Assembly (NCBI GenBank): GCA_002155105.1
Contig: MUZD01000001.1
Coordinates: 496,001 to 560,000, forward strand
Direction of reading: 5' to 3'
Length of the DNA stretch: 64,000 nt
Origin: Sedimentibacter sp. SX930
GTDB taxonomy: Bacteria > Bacillota > Bacilli > Lactobacillales > Aerococcaceae
Shown here: positions 25,265-33,387 of the stretch, one piece after another
Position numbering within the stretch: position 1 is the first letter of the stretch
Layout of the letters: the number at the start of each line of letters is the position of its first letter
Program-made: the position numbers and the translations under genes
The notes under the pieces: model-generated
Told to the model about the DNA's origin: nothing
The model's input: only the letters and a program-made list of their open reading frames with translations
Databases searched by the model: none

Positions 25265-26272
25265 TTAATCGTTCCAATTGTAGACAGCGCGTTCGGCTGC
25301 AGTCAATTCCCGTATTCCTTTTCCGGGCTTGGTGATGATCAATTTATCCTCTGTGAAATGCTCCAACAACGCTTCTTTTATCGTTTCGGCTTGCGAAAGG
25401 CGGCACAGCACCTTCACATTCGGACCGGCATCCATTGTGACATAACAGGCAATGCCTTGCTTGCGCAAAGCCTGAGCGGTCTTGATGGCGACGATGCTGT
25501 CCGGTTCCCAATAGGAAAAAGGTGGTTCCGCACCCAACATGGTTCCGTGCATCTTCATGCCATTCGCTTCGGTGATTTCACCCAAGCGGATGAAATCCTT
25601 CGCGGCGATGGCTGCTTTGATGTCCAGGATATCTCTTTTCGCCGATTCCACCCAAGCGGGATAGAAGGGCGAAGTCTCGACAGTCCGCTTCATTCCGATG
25701 CGGCTGGAGACTTCCTTCGCTTTCTGGTTGACCGCAACGATGACCATGCCGATATCCCAGCCGGCATCGTCGACCGGTACCGCGAAGGAATCATCGGAAC
25801 AAGTCCCCATATCCCATTCCACAAAACCGCCGTAGATGCTGCGCGTCGCACTGCCGCTTCCGCGTCTTGCGAAGGTTGACAATCGCTGCGGATCCAAATC
25901 AAGACCCAAGGCCAAGTTGGCAGCTCCTGCCAAAGCAGCGAAGGCGGAGGCGGAGGATGCCAATCCGGCTGCGGTAGGGACATGGTTGATGCTTTCAACG
26001 CGTGCACGCATGGCTGTGTTTTTTTCTTCACGGAACAGATCAAGGAAGTTGGATATTTTTTGCGTCTCTTTTTCGCCTTGCTTCTCGCCGTTCAGATAGA
26101 AGGAATCCTGCGGGAGGGCTTCATCGAAGACGATCATCGTATCCGTGTAGAGTTTATCCAAGGTCATGGAAAGGCTGCTGTTCATAGGAAGAAAGTCGGT
26201 TTCGTCCCGCTTCCCCCAATATTTGATCAGCGCGATGTTGGTATGCGCTCGGACATAAGCTTTCTTAGGCAT
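25265..26272 (-). CDS. mvaD: Diphosphomevalonate decarboxylase
   Basis: MvaD converts mevalonate diphosphate to isopentenyl diphosphate using ATP. About 335 residues. AHTNIALIKYWGKRD at the N-terminus, PTAAGLASSASAFAALAGAA (ATP loop) and RRGSGSATRSIYGGFVEW (catalytic region) are diagnostic; MDAGPNVKVL lies near the end. ATG 26272 is preferred, with GGGAGGA 8 bases upstream; ATG 26278 is too close to that site. It overlaps the mvaK1 stop by 8 bp. Confidence 0.95.
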   Translation of the reverse strand: MPKKAYVRAHTNIALIKYWGKRDETDFLPMNSSLSMTLDKLYTDTMIVFDEALPQDSFYLNGEKQGEKETQKISNFLDLFREEKNTAMRARVESINHVPTAAGLASSASAFAALAGAANLALGLDLDPQRLSTFARRGSGSATRSIYGGFVEWDMGTCSDDSFAVPVDDAGWDIGMVIVAVNQKAKEVSSRIGMKRTVETSPFYPAWVESAKRDILDIKAAIAAKDFIRLGEITEANGMKMHGTMLGAEPPFSYWEPDSIVAIKTAQALRKQGIACYVTMDAGPNVKVLCRLSQAETIKEALLEHFTEDKLIITKPGKGIRELTAAERAVYNWND

Positions 26273-27218
26273 CTTCATTTCCTCCCATTTGATAGATCCA
26301 AGTCCGGATTGCCCCGGCTTGGCGTATAGCTTCTTCCACTTTTTCCGCTTCGGAGCGGGTACTCGCCAATGCGATCATGCAACCGCCGCGTCCACCGCCT
26401 GTCAGTTTGGCGCCCAGTGCTCCAGCCGAAAGGGCGGCTGATACGAGTCTGTCCAGATCAGGACTGGATACTTCCAGAAAAGACAACACCTCATGGGCTT
26501 GGTTCATCAATTGCCCCAATTGTTGCGGATCATTCGCTTCGATCGCGGACTTCGCCGTTTGAGCAAGACCGCCCAAACGGGTGATGGCGTCTCGGTAAGG
26601 TTGCGGATTTGCTCCGTTCAGTTTCATGGCGATGCTGGCTACTGCTTCCTTTGTTTGGCCGGTCACGCCGGTATCGCCGACAATCATGTAAGCCTTCAGG
26701 TTCAAAGGGAAAGCTTCGAAAGGCTGGCCTTTGATGTAAAAGAGCGGTGCCTCGCCGCTTGCCGTGGCGGCATCCAGACCGCTTGGGTTTCCGTGTGCGA
26801 CCATCTCGGATATGTTAACGAGCCGCAGCAAAGTCGCTTGGTCCAGCGGCTTATCGAAGTAAGCGAAAAGGGCGCGGGTCAAGGCCACTGACACGGCAGC
26901 GCTGGAACCCATGCCTCTTTCGGCCGGGATGGTGCTCGCGAGAGAAATCGCCAAATCCTTGTCTGAAACCTGCAGTTCGGCCAAAGCCGATTGGATGGCT
27001 GTCCGCATGCTTTCCAGGATTTCAGGCATTTCTGCAGCGATGCCGTTATAATATGAACAATCAATGGTCAAGGGACCTTCCGCTTCGCATACGGTCGCGG
27101 TCATTTCGACTGCCGGGAAGGGCAGGGCAATGGATGGCTCCCCGTGGACGACGGCATGTTCACCCATCAGGATGATTTTGCCGTGAGACTTGCCGGTTGA
27201 GCAACGAGTTTTTATCAT
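26265..27218 (-). CDS. mvaK1: Mevalonate kinase
   Basis: The first gene of the operon, 317 residues, phosphorylates mevalonate. GKIILMGEHAVVHGEPSIALP at the N-terminus (shown here as GKIILMGEHAVVHG), the ATP loop IPAERGMGSSAAVSVAL, NPSGLDAATASGEAP and the C-terminal KLTGGGRGGCMIAL are visible. ATG 27218 has AAAGGAC upstream. The promoter at 27290-27318 drives the whole set. HMG-CoA synthase and reductase are not in this window. Confidence 0.95.
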   Translation of the reverse strand: MIKTRCSTGKSHGKIILMGEHAVVHGEPSIALPFPAVEMTATVCEAEGPLTIDCSYYNGIAAEMPEILESMRTAIQSALAELQVSDKDLAISLASTIPAERGMGSSAAVSVALTRALFAYFDKPLDQATLLRLVNISEMVAHGNPSGLDAATASGEAPLFYIKGQPFEAFPLNLKAYMIVGDTGVTGQTKEAVASIAMKLNGANPQPYRDAITRLGGLAQTAKSAIEANDPQQLGQLMNQAHEVLSFLEVSSPDLDRLVSAALSAGALGAKLTGGGRGGCMIALASTRSEAEKVEEAIRQAGAIRTWIYQMGGNEDA

Positions 27219-27611
27219 ATAGGATCGTCCTTTACTGGTTATGAATCAAGCGGAAAAGTCGTACTGTCGCTGATTCTTACGCGTCTTCTATTATGCTTGC
27301 TGTACATGGATTTTGCAAATCGGCATGATTTCGCCGGGGCATTCGCTTTATAAATTCTTTTTTAAATAAAATTTGACAAATTCAGCACATATTTTTCGCT
27401 ATTTTCTTTCATCATTTTCATTGTATCGGAGCAAAAATGCAAAGTAAATCAAATCTTTGGGATTTTACGGAAACTTAAAAAGCTATCCTGTCGCAGAATG
27501 CAAAGATTAGGTTTCAATTAAAATTAAATGTTCGTATTTGATGGGGGTTAAATTTTCAGAAAAGTGTGATACAATTACCAAAAGTTTGATTATTTCCAGA
27601 AGGGAAAAGCT
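27219..27611. promoter_or_regulatory. Divergent promoter region mvaK1 / coaA
   Basis: On the minus strand, TTGCAA (27313-27318), a 17-bp spacer and CATAAT (27290-27295) make a good promoter for the mevalonate operon. For coaA a TACAAT box lies near 27570, but no clear -35 is seen. The rest is AT-rich with no recognisable RNA or terminator. Confidence 0.65.
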
Positions 27612-28535
27612 ATGATAGAAGATAGAAACTACTACGAAATCCATCGTGAAGAATGGCAAACTTTTCATCAAGATTCCATTCCGACAATCACGGAAGAGGA
27701 ACTGAAGGAATTGACATCATTGAATGATAGGCTTTCATTGGAAGATGTTAAGGATGTCTATGTGCCTTTGGTGCATATGTTCGATATTTACTTGCAGCAG
27801 TACCGGAATCTTCAGAGGGATAAAAGCAGATTTCTTGGCAGATCCTATGAACCGTCTCCGCTCATCATCGGTGTTACGGGTAGTGTCGCAGTCGGGAAAA
27901 GTACGACAGCACGTGTCCTGCAGAATCTTTTGAAACGGGCCTATCCTACAAAAGCAGTCGAATTGGTGACGACGGATGGATTCCTGTATCCGAACCGGAT
28001 ATTAAGGGAACGCAACATCATGGATCGCAAAGGATTCCCGGAAAGCTATGATATGGAAAATTTGGTGCAATTCCTGTTGGATGTGAAGACAGGCAAGCCG
28101 AATGTCCGGTTTCCGGTTTATTCCCACCGGATCTATGATATCGTCCCTGGCGATTATGAGGAAGTGAATCATCCGGATATCCTGATCGTGGAAGGGATCA
28201 ATGTGCTGCAGTTGCCGAGCAATCAACAGATTTACGTCAGCGACTTCTTTGACTTTTCCATCTATGTGGATGCCGAGGAAGAGATGATCGAAAAATGGTA
28301 TATCGAACGTTTTGAAATGCTGATGGACTTGGCAATCGATCAACCGGACAATTATTATTACAACTATGCAATCGGCAAACGCGAGGATGCCATCGAGATG
28401 GCCAGAGGCGTCTGGAAAAGGGTCAACCTCAAAAACCTTCGGGAGTATATCTATCCCACAATCACACGGGCAAATTTAGTGATTCACAAAACAACAAATC
28501 ACTTTATTGATGAATTGTACATAAAAAAATATTAA
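27612..28535 (+). CDS. coaA: Pantothenate kinase, type I
   Basis: CoaA phosphorylates pantothenate, the first step of coenzyme A synthesis. The 307-residue protein shows Walker A GVTGSVAVGKST (87-98), VELVTTDGFLYPN, KGFPESYDMENLVQFL, PVYSHRIYDIVP and VEGINVLQ, all typical of the bacterial type I enzyme. AGAAGGGAAAAG precedes ATG 27612. guaA follows 21 bp downstream. Confidence 0.96.
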   Translation: MIEDRNYYEIHREEWQTFHQDSIPTITEEELKELTSLNDRLSLEDVKDVYVPLVHMFDIYLQQYRNLQRDKSRFLGRSYEPSPLIIGVTGSVAVGKSTTARVLQNLLKRAYPTKAVELVTTDGFLYPNRILRERNIMDRKGFPESYDMENLVQFLLDVKTGKPNVRFPVYSHRIYDIVPGDYEEVNHPDILIVEGINVLQLPSNQQIYVSDFFDFSIYVDAEEEMIEKWYIERFEMLMDLAIDQPDNYYYNYAIGKREDAIEMARGVWKRVNLKNLREYIYPTITRANLVIHKTTNHFIDELYIKKY

Positions 28536-28556
28536 AGAAATTGGAGAGATTATTAG

Positions 28557-30110
28557 ATGATAGAGCAATTTACCGAGTTGGAAAAAATCGTCGTACTGGA
28601 TTTCGGTAGTCAATACAACCAATTGATTACACGACGCATCCGTGAATTCGGCGTATTCTCAGAGTTGGTTTCACACCGCACAACTGCTGAAGATATCAAA
28701 GCGATGGGGAACGTCAAAGGGGTTATATTCTCTGGCGGCCCGAACAGCGTCTATGAAGACGACGCTTTCAAAGTCGATCCGGCTATTTTCGCTTTGGGCA
28801 TCCCTGTATTGGGAATTTGCTACGGCATGCAATTGATGACCGACCATTTCGGCGGAAAAGTCATTCCTGCTGATGAAAGAGAATACGGACGTTCCGACAT
28901 CCAAATCCTTGATTTGGATACGCCAATGTTCAAAGGCCTTTCCGACATCGAGACTGTCTGGATGAGCCATGGTGACAAAATCACTGAAATCCCTGCTGGC
29001 TTCAAAGTGACTGCGACAAACGACAACTGTCCCGTTGCGGCCTTCGCCAATACAGCAGAAAAATTCTACGGTGTCCAATTCCATCCGGAAGTACAGCACT
29101 CTGTACACGGCAATGAAATGCTGAAGAACTTCGCCTTCGAAGTCTGCGGCTGCTCAGGCAACTGGTCAATCGCCAACTTCATCGAAATCGAAACCAAAAA
29201 AATCAGAGAAACTGTCGGCGACAAAAAAGTCTTGTTGGGACTGTCCGGCGGGGTTGATTCAAGCGTAGTCGGCGTACTGCTGCACAAAGCGATCGGCTCG
29301 CAATTGACTTGTATCTTTGTTGACCACGGCCTGTTGCGCAAAGGCGAAGGCGATCAAGTTATGGAAAGCCTTGTAGGCAAATTCGGCTTGAACATCATCC
29401 GCGTTGATGCGAAAAAACGTTTCATGGACAAACTGGCAGGCGTCAGCGATCCGGAACAAAAACGTAAAATCATCGGTAACGAATTCGTTTACGTATTCGA
29501 CGATGAAGCTACGAAATTACAAGGCATCGACTTCTTGGCGCAAGGAACGCTTTACACCGACGTGATCGAAAGTGGAACGGAGACTGCCCAAACAATCAAG
29601 TCCCACCACAACGTAGGCGGACTGCCTGAAGATATGCAATTCAAATTGATCGAACCATTGAACACATTGTTCAAAGACGAAGTCCGCGAATTGGGAACAC
29701 AACTTGGCATGCCTGACAGCATCGTTTGGCGTCAACCATTCCCGGGCCCTGGTTTGGGTATCCGCGTCATCGGCGAAATCACCGAAGAAAAATTGGAGAT
29801 CGTCCGCGAATCAGACTACATCCTGCGCGAAGAAATCGCGAATGCTGGTTTGGACCGCGATGTATGGCAATATTTCACTGTCCTGCCAGGCTTCCGCAGC
29901 GTAGGCGTAATGGGCGACGGCCGCACGTATGATTACACAATCGGTATCCGCGCCGTGACATCGATCGATGGCATGACGTCCGACTGGGCTCGCATCCCTT
30001 ACGAAGTGTTGGACAAAATTTCCCGACGCATCGTAAATGAAGTGAAGCACGTCAACCGCATAGTGTACGACATTACGAGCAAGCCACCATCGACCATCGA
30101 GTGGGAGTAA
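28557..30110 (+). CDS. guaA: GMP synthase (glutamine-hydrolysing)
   Basis: GuaA aminates XMP to GMP. The 517-residue protein has an N-terminal glutamine amidotransferase domain with the nucleophile Cys88 in GICYGMQ and VQFHPEV, an ATP pyrophosphatase loop [17 protein letters not shown], and the C-terminal dimerisation domain ending [11 protein letters not shown]. The last 14 coding bases, ATCGAGTGGGAGTA (30096-30109), recur exactly at 33268-33281 in a decayed copy of the 3' end. The guaA 3' end is a known integration site for genomic islands. Confidence 0.97.
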   Translation: MIEQFTELEKIVVLDFGSQYNQLITRRIREFGVFSELVSHRTTAEDIKAMGNVKGVIFSGGPNSVYEDDAFKVDPAIFALGIPVLGICYGMQLMTDHFGGKVIPADEREYGRSDIQILDLDTPMFKGLSDIETVWMSHGDKITEIPAGFKVTATNDNCPVAAFANTAEKFYGVQFHPEVQHSVHGNEMLKNFAFEVCGCSGNWSIANFIEIETKKIRETVGDKKVLLGLSGGVDSSVVGVLLHKAIGSQLTCIFVDHGLLRKGEGDQVMESLVGKFGLNIIRVDAKKRFMDKLAGVSDPEQKRKIIGNEFVYVFDDEATKLQGIDFLAQGTLYTDVIESGTETAQTIKSHHNVGGLPEDMQFKLIEPLNTLFKDEVRELGTQLGMPDSIVWRQPFPGPGLGIRVIGEITEEKLEIVRESDYILREEIANAGLDRDVWQYFTVLPGFRSVGVMGDGRTYDYTIGIRAVTSIDGMTSDWARIPYEVLDKISRRIVNEVKHVNRIVYDITSKPPSTIEWE

Positions 30111-30170
30111 ACTTTCACATATAGAACCCTGTAAATACTGATTTAACGGGCTGTATGGTGTAATAAAACA

Positions 30171-30241
30171 GAAATCATCTTTTTAAGTTGTAACATGAAT
30201 GAACTTCATTCATGTATATGACCTAAAAAGGTGATTTTTTT
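30171..30241 (+). terminator. Terminator after guaA
   Basis: An outer stem AAATCATCTTTTTA with TAAAAAGGTGATTT encloses an inner hairpin ACATGAATGA/TCATTCATGT; a T run follows. Confidence 0.8.
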
Positions 30242-30292
30242 GCATTCATATGAAAGCAACTTTAGAACAGGCATGTGGGAAATGTGAAATAC

Positions 30293-30358
30293 TTGCTCAT
30301 TTACATGTAATAAGCTAAACTTAAACATATTGTTAGGCATACCTAACAATATGTTTAA
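30293..30358 (+). promoter_or_regulatory. Promoter and palindromic operator of the manganese-type ABC operon
   Basis: TTGCTC (30293-30298), a 17-bp spacer and TAAACT (30316-30321) form the promoter. Directly on the start site lies a perfect inverted repeat with 17-bp arms: TTAAACATATTGTTAGG (30321-30337), CATA, then the complementary arm to 30358. The core TTAGGCATACCTAA resembles operators of the DtxR/MntR family. Mn- or Fe-dependent repression is the likely function. Confidence 0.75.
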
Positions 30359-30436
30359 TTAAACCATATGCATGGTGGGCGCTCGATATAAATTCGGTTC
30401 CCAGAAAATATATAAACGAGAAAGGAACAATACATC

Positions 30437-31186
30437 ATGGAAAATCTAAAAATCCAGAATATGAACATAGCCTATCAGGGGCAGTCTGCAATCAAAAATG
30501 CAACGCTTGCGTTTGAGCCGAACAAATTAACAGGGATCATAGGACCAAATGGAGCCGGGAAATCAACCTTGTTGAAAGGGATCATGGGCTTGACGCCGTT
30601 AAATACTGGATCAGTAAGTCTTTTCGGCAAACCGCTGAAAGACATGATAAACAAGATAGCTTATGTCGAACAAAGACAAGAAATCGACCTCTCATTTCCG
30701 ATAGATGTTTTCGGAACCGTACTTTTTGGCACCTACGCCAAATTAGGTTTTTTCCAGAGACCAAAACAAAAAGAAAAGGATTTGGCATTGAAAGCTTTAG
30801 AGAAAGTCGGTATGGCAGCTTTTAAAGATCGGCACATCAGTGAATTATCCGGTGGGCAGCTGCAGCGTGTTTTTATTGCGCGAGCATTGGCACAGGAAGC
30901 GGAATGGTTATTGCTTGACGAACCTTTTGCCGGGATTGATGCTACCAGCGAGAAAATCATCATTGAGCTGTTGAAACAACTTCGCGATGAAGGCAAATCA
31001 ATCGTGATCGTGCATCATGATTTGCATAAAGTACAATCTTATTTCGATAATATTGTCCTGATCAATAAAGAAGTGGTTGCCTTTGGTACGGTATCTGAGG
31101 TATTCACTGCCAATAATATGGGAAGGGCTTATGGGGAAGCGATTTCCGAAATGATCAGTCTAGGGGGTGGAACAAATGTTAAATGA
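30437..31186 (+). CDS. Metal ABC transporter ATPase (Mn/Fe type)
   Basis: A 249-residue ATPase of a cluster A-I metal importer. Walker A is GPNGAGKST near residue 38, the Q-loop IAYVEQRQEIDLSFPIDV is typical of manganese/zinc transporters, the signature is LSGGQLQR, Walker B WLLLDEPFAGID and the switch VHHDLHK. It opens a three-gene operon; its end overlaps the permease gene by 11 bp. The DtxR/MntR-like operator and the Glu ligand in the binding protein point to manganese. Confidence 0.9.
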   Translation: MENLKIQNMNIAYQGQSAIKNATLAFEPNKLTGIIGPNGAGKSTLLKGIMGLTPLNTGSVSLFGKPLKDMINKIAYVEQRQEIDLSFPIDVFGTVLFGTYAKLGFFQRPKQKEKDLALKALEKVGMAAFKDRHISELSGGQLQRVFIARALAQEAEWLLLDEPFAGIDATSEKIIIELLKQLRDEGKSIVIVHHDLHKVQSYFDNIVLINKEVVAFGTVSEVFTANNMGRAYGEAISEMISLGGGTNVK

Positions 31187-32033
31187 TTTTATACAAGGAC
31201 TCTTGGATTTCCAATTCCTGCAGAATGCTTTGATCACTTCCGTCATGGTCGGGATATCTGCCGGAATCATCGGTTCCTTCATCATCCTGCGAGGGATGTC
31301 TTTGATGGGGGATGCCATCTCGCACGCAGTATTACCGGGAGTGGCGCTTTCTTACATGCTGGGGAGCAGCTATATCATCGGAGCCACAGTTTTTGGGATG
31401 GCATCGGCCGCTCTCATTGGTTTTGTCACGAAACACAGTCGTTTAAAAAACGATACGGCAATCGGAATCGTCTTCAGCACATTTTTTGCGCTAGGGATCA
31501 TCTTGATTTCCTTCGCAAGAAGTTCCACGGATTTGTATCACATCCTCTTCGGGAATGTTCTCGCAGTCCGGGACTCAGACATGTTCTTGACAGCCGCTGT
31601 CCTTATCATCGTCTTGATCTCAGTGCCGCTTTTCTATAAACAACTCAAACTGACTTCTTTTGCGCCGACGATTGCAAAATCATATGGTTGGAACATCAGT
31701 GCCATCAACTATGGCTTGATGTTTTTGCTGACACTTGTGGCGGTGACTTCGCTACAAACAGTCGGGACGATTCTGGTGATCGCAATGCTGATCACACCGG
31801 CTGCGACAGCCTACCAACTGACCGATAAATTGCTCGTTATGATTGTCCTGTCGACAGTGTTTGGAACCCTCAGCTCTATCGTAGGGCTTTACTTCAGCTA
31901 TAGCTACAACTTGCCGTCTGGGGCGACGATCGTCATGGCAGCGGCTATATTTTTCATTGTTGCATTCATTTTTGCACCGAAGAAGGGACTTGTTGGTCAA
32001 TTAAGAAAGGAGAATTTACATTATGAAGAATAA
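31176..32033 (+). CDS. Metal ABC transporter permease
   Basis: A 285-residue ABC-3 family membrane protein with about eight to nine helices. FIILRGMSLMGDAISHAVLPG near residues 30-50 (here FIILRGMSLMGDAISHAVL) is the family motif, and MLITPAATAYQLT lies late in the sequence. ATG 31176 is chosen because AGGGGGTGG lies at proper distance; GTG 31167 falls inside that site. It overlaps both neighbours, so translation is coupled. Confidence 0.9.
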   Translation: MLNDFIQGLLDFQFLQNALITSVMVGISAGIIGSFIILRGMSLMGDAISHAVLPGVALSYMLGSSYIIGATVFGMASAALIGFVTKHSRLKNDTAIGIVFSTFFALGIILISFARSSTDLYHILFGNVLAVRDSDMFLTAAVLIIVLISVPLFYKQLKLTSFAPTIAKSYGWNISAINYGLMFLLTLVAVTSLQTVGTILVIAMLITPAATAYQLTDKLLVMIVLSTVFGTLSSIVGLYFSYSYNLPSGATIVMAAAIFFIVAFIFAPKKGLVGQLRKENLHYEE

Positions 32034-32967
32034 ATTACGGCTGCTTGCTGCAGTGCTGTTTGTCGGTATTTTGGGAGGATGCGGAAATTCTCCGGAAGAT
32101 GATAAAGGAAGGACGGATGCAACAGACACATCCGAAACCAAGCTTAAAGTGGTTTCCACCAATTCCATTATCGGCGACATGGTAGAAAAAGTTGGAGGGG
32201 ATCTGATCGATGCGCACAGTATCGTGCCTGTCGGGACCGACCCGCACGAATACGAACCCTTGCCGGAAGACATTCGAAAAGCCAGCGAAGCCGATGTCGT
32301 GTTCTACAACGGTTTGAATTTGGAAACAGGCAATGGCTGGTTTGATAAATTGATGGAAACTGCGGGTAAAGCAGAAGATGAGGACTACTTCGTTGTCAGT
32401 AAAAATGTCGAACCAATCTATCTGACAGGAAACAGCTCGCAGCAAGATCCGCATGCCTGGTTGGACATTTCAAACGGCATTCAGTACATCACCGAAATCT
32501 CTCGTGTCATGAGCGAAAAAGATCCTGAAAATAAGGAAGCATATGAAAAAAATGCGGATACATACATTGCCGCTTTGACGGAACTGGACAGCGAAGCAAA
32601 AAAAGAATTTGCTGATATTCCAGAGGAAAAGAAGCTGTTGGTGACCAGCGAAGGAGCTTTCAAGTATTTCTCAAAAGCATATGAATTACAAGCCGCCTAT
32701 ATTTGGGAAATCAATACCGAAGGGCAAGGTACGCCTGACCAGATGAAGCAAATCATTGAAAAAGTCCGAAATTCAGAAGTTCCGGTTCTCTTTGTGGAGA
32801 CGAGTGTCGATCACAGAAGCATGGAACGATTATCAAATGAGGTGGATCTTCCAATTTTTGGCAACCTGTTCACGGATTCCATCGCAAAAGAAGGGGAAGA
32901 CGGCGACAGTTATTACGATATGATGAAATGGAATCTAGAAAAGATTCATGAAGGATTGAGTCAGTAA
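32023..32967 (+). CDS. Manganese-type substrate-binding lipoprotein
   Basis: A 314-residue cluster A-I metal-binding lipoprotein (PsaA/MntA/EfaA type). Lipobox ILGGC gives Cys20. Metal ligands can be placed: His in VGTDPHEYEP, His in DPHAWLD, Glu in LVTSEGAFKYF and the C-terminal Asp in GNLFTDSIAKEG. Glu at the third position is typical of manganese (or iron) binders; the zinc protein at 2169-3137 has His there. The gene ends the operon. Confidence 0.9.
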   Translation: MKNKLRLLAAVLFVGILGGCGNSPEDDKGRTDATDTSETKLKVVSTNSIIGDMVEKVGGDLIDAHSIVPVGTDPHEYEPLPEDIRKASEADVVFYNGLNLETGNGWFDKLMETAGKAEDEDYFVVSKNVEPIYLTGNSSQQDPHAWLDISNGIQYITEISRVMSEKDPENKEAYEKNADTYIAALTELDSEAKKEFADIPEEKKLLVTSEGAFKYFSKAYELQAAYIWEINTEGQGTPDQMKQIIEKVRNSEVPVLFVETSVDHRSMERLSNEVDLPIFGNLFTDSIAKEGEDGDSYYDMMKWNLEKIHEGLSQ

Positions 32968-33129
32968 TATAGAATAAATTTCGCGATGAAATGGATGCCA
33001 GAAAATCAGCCGCAATCGAATGATAAATTACAGATTGTTTATTGATATGCTTAGAATATAGGCCAGTATGACACCTTTGCACTTAGGATTGCGGAAGCGA
33101 TTCGGAATAATAACGCAAAATTATTTGGT

Positions 33130-33281
33130 AAAGAAATCGCTTGATGCCTGCTTGGGCACTTATCGCTTATGATGTATTGGACAATAATATTGTCCGACGT
33201 ATTATAAATGAAATGACAGCACATCAACCGTGTAGTATATGACATTTCGATCACGCCACCAATGACTATCGAGTGGGAGTA
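33130..33281 (+). pseudogene. guaA: Decayed duplicate of the guaA 3' end
   Basis: The stretch reads like the last ~50 codons of guaA with frameshifts. One frame gives YDVLDNNIVRRIINEM, matching [15 protein letters not shown]; a shifted frame gives HINRVVYDISITPPMTIEWE, matching [20 protein letters not shown]. The final 14 bases repeat exactly those of intact guaA. It lies 3.2 kb downstream of guaA, just beyond the manganese operon. The likely origin is a displaced chromosomal 3' end left by integration of an element into guaA, now degenerate. No integrase gene remains. Confidence 0.8.
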
Positions 33282-33345
33282 TAACAGAATGAATTGCGAT
33301 TCTAACTTATACGCATAGATAAAATCTTCAAAATATAATGCTCTC

Positions 33346-33387
33346 AACCCCTGTCAAACTTAAATCAATTTGACAGGGGTTGTTTTT
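33346..33387 (+). terminator. Hairpin terminator beside the reverse transcriptase gene
   Basis: AACCCCTGTCAAA (33346-33358) pairs with TTTGACAGGGGTT (33369-33381), followed by GTTTTTA. A plus-strand terminator; on the minus strand it follows the large RT gene but lacks a long T run. Confidence 0.8.
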
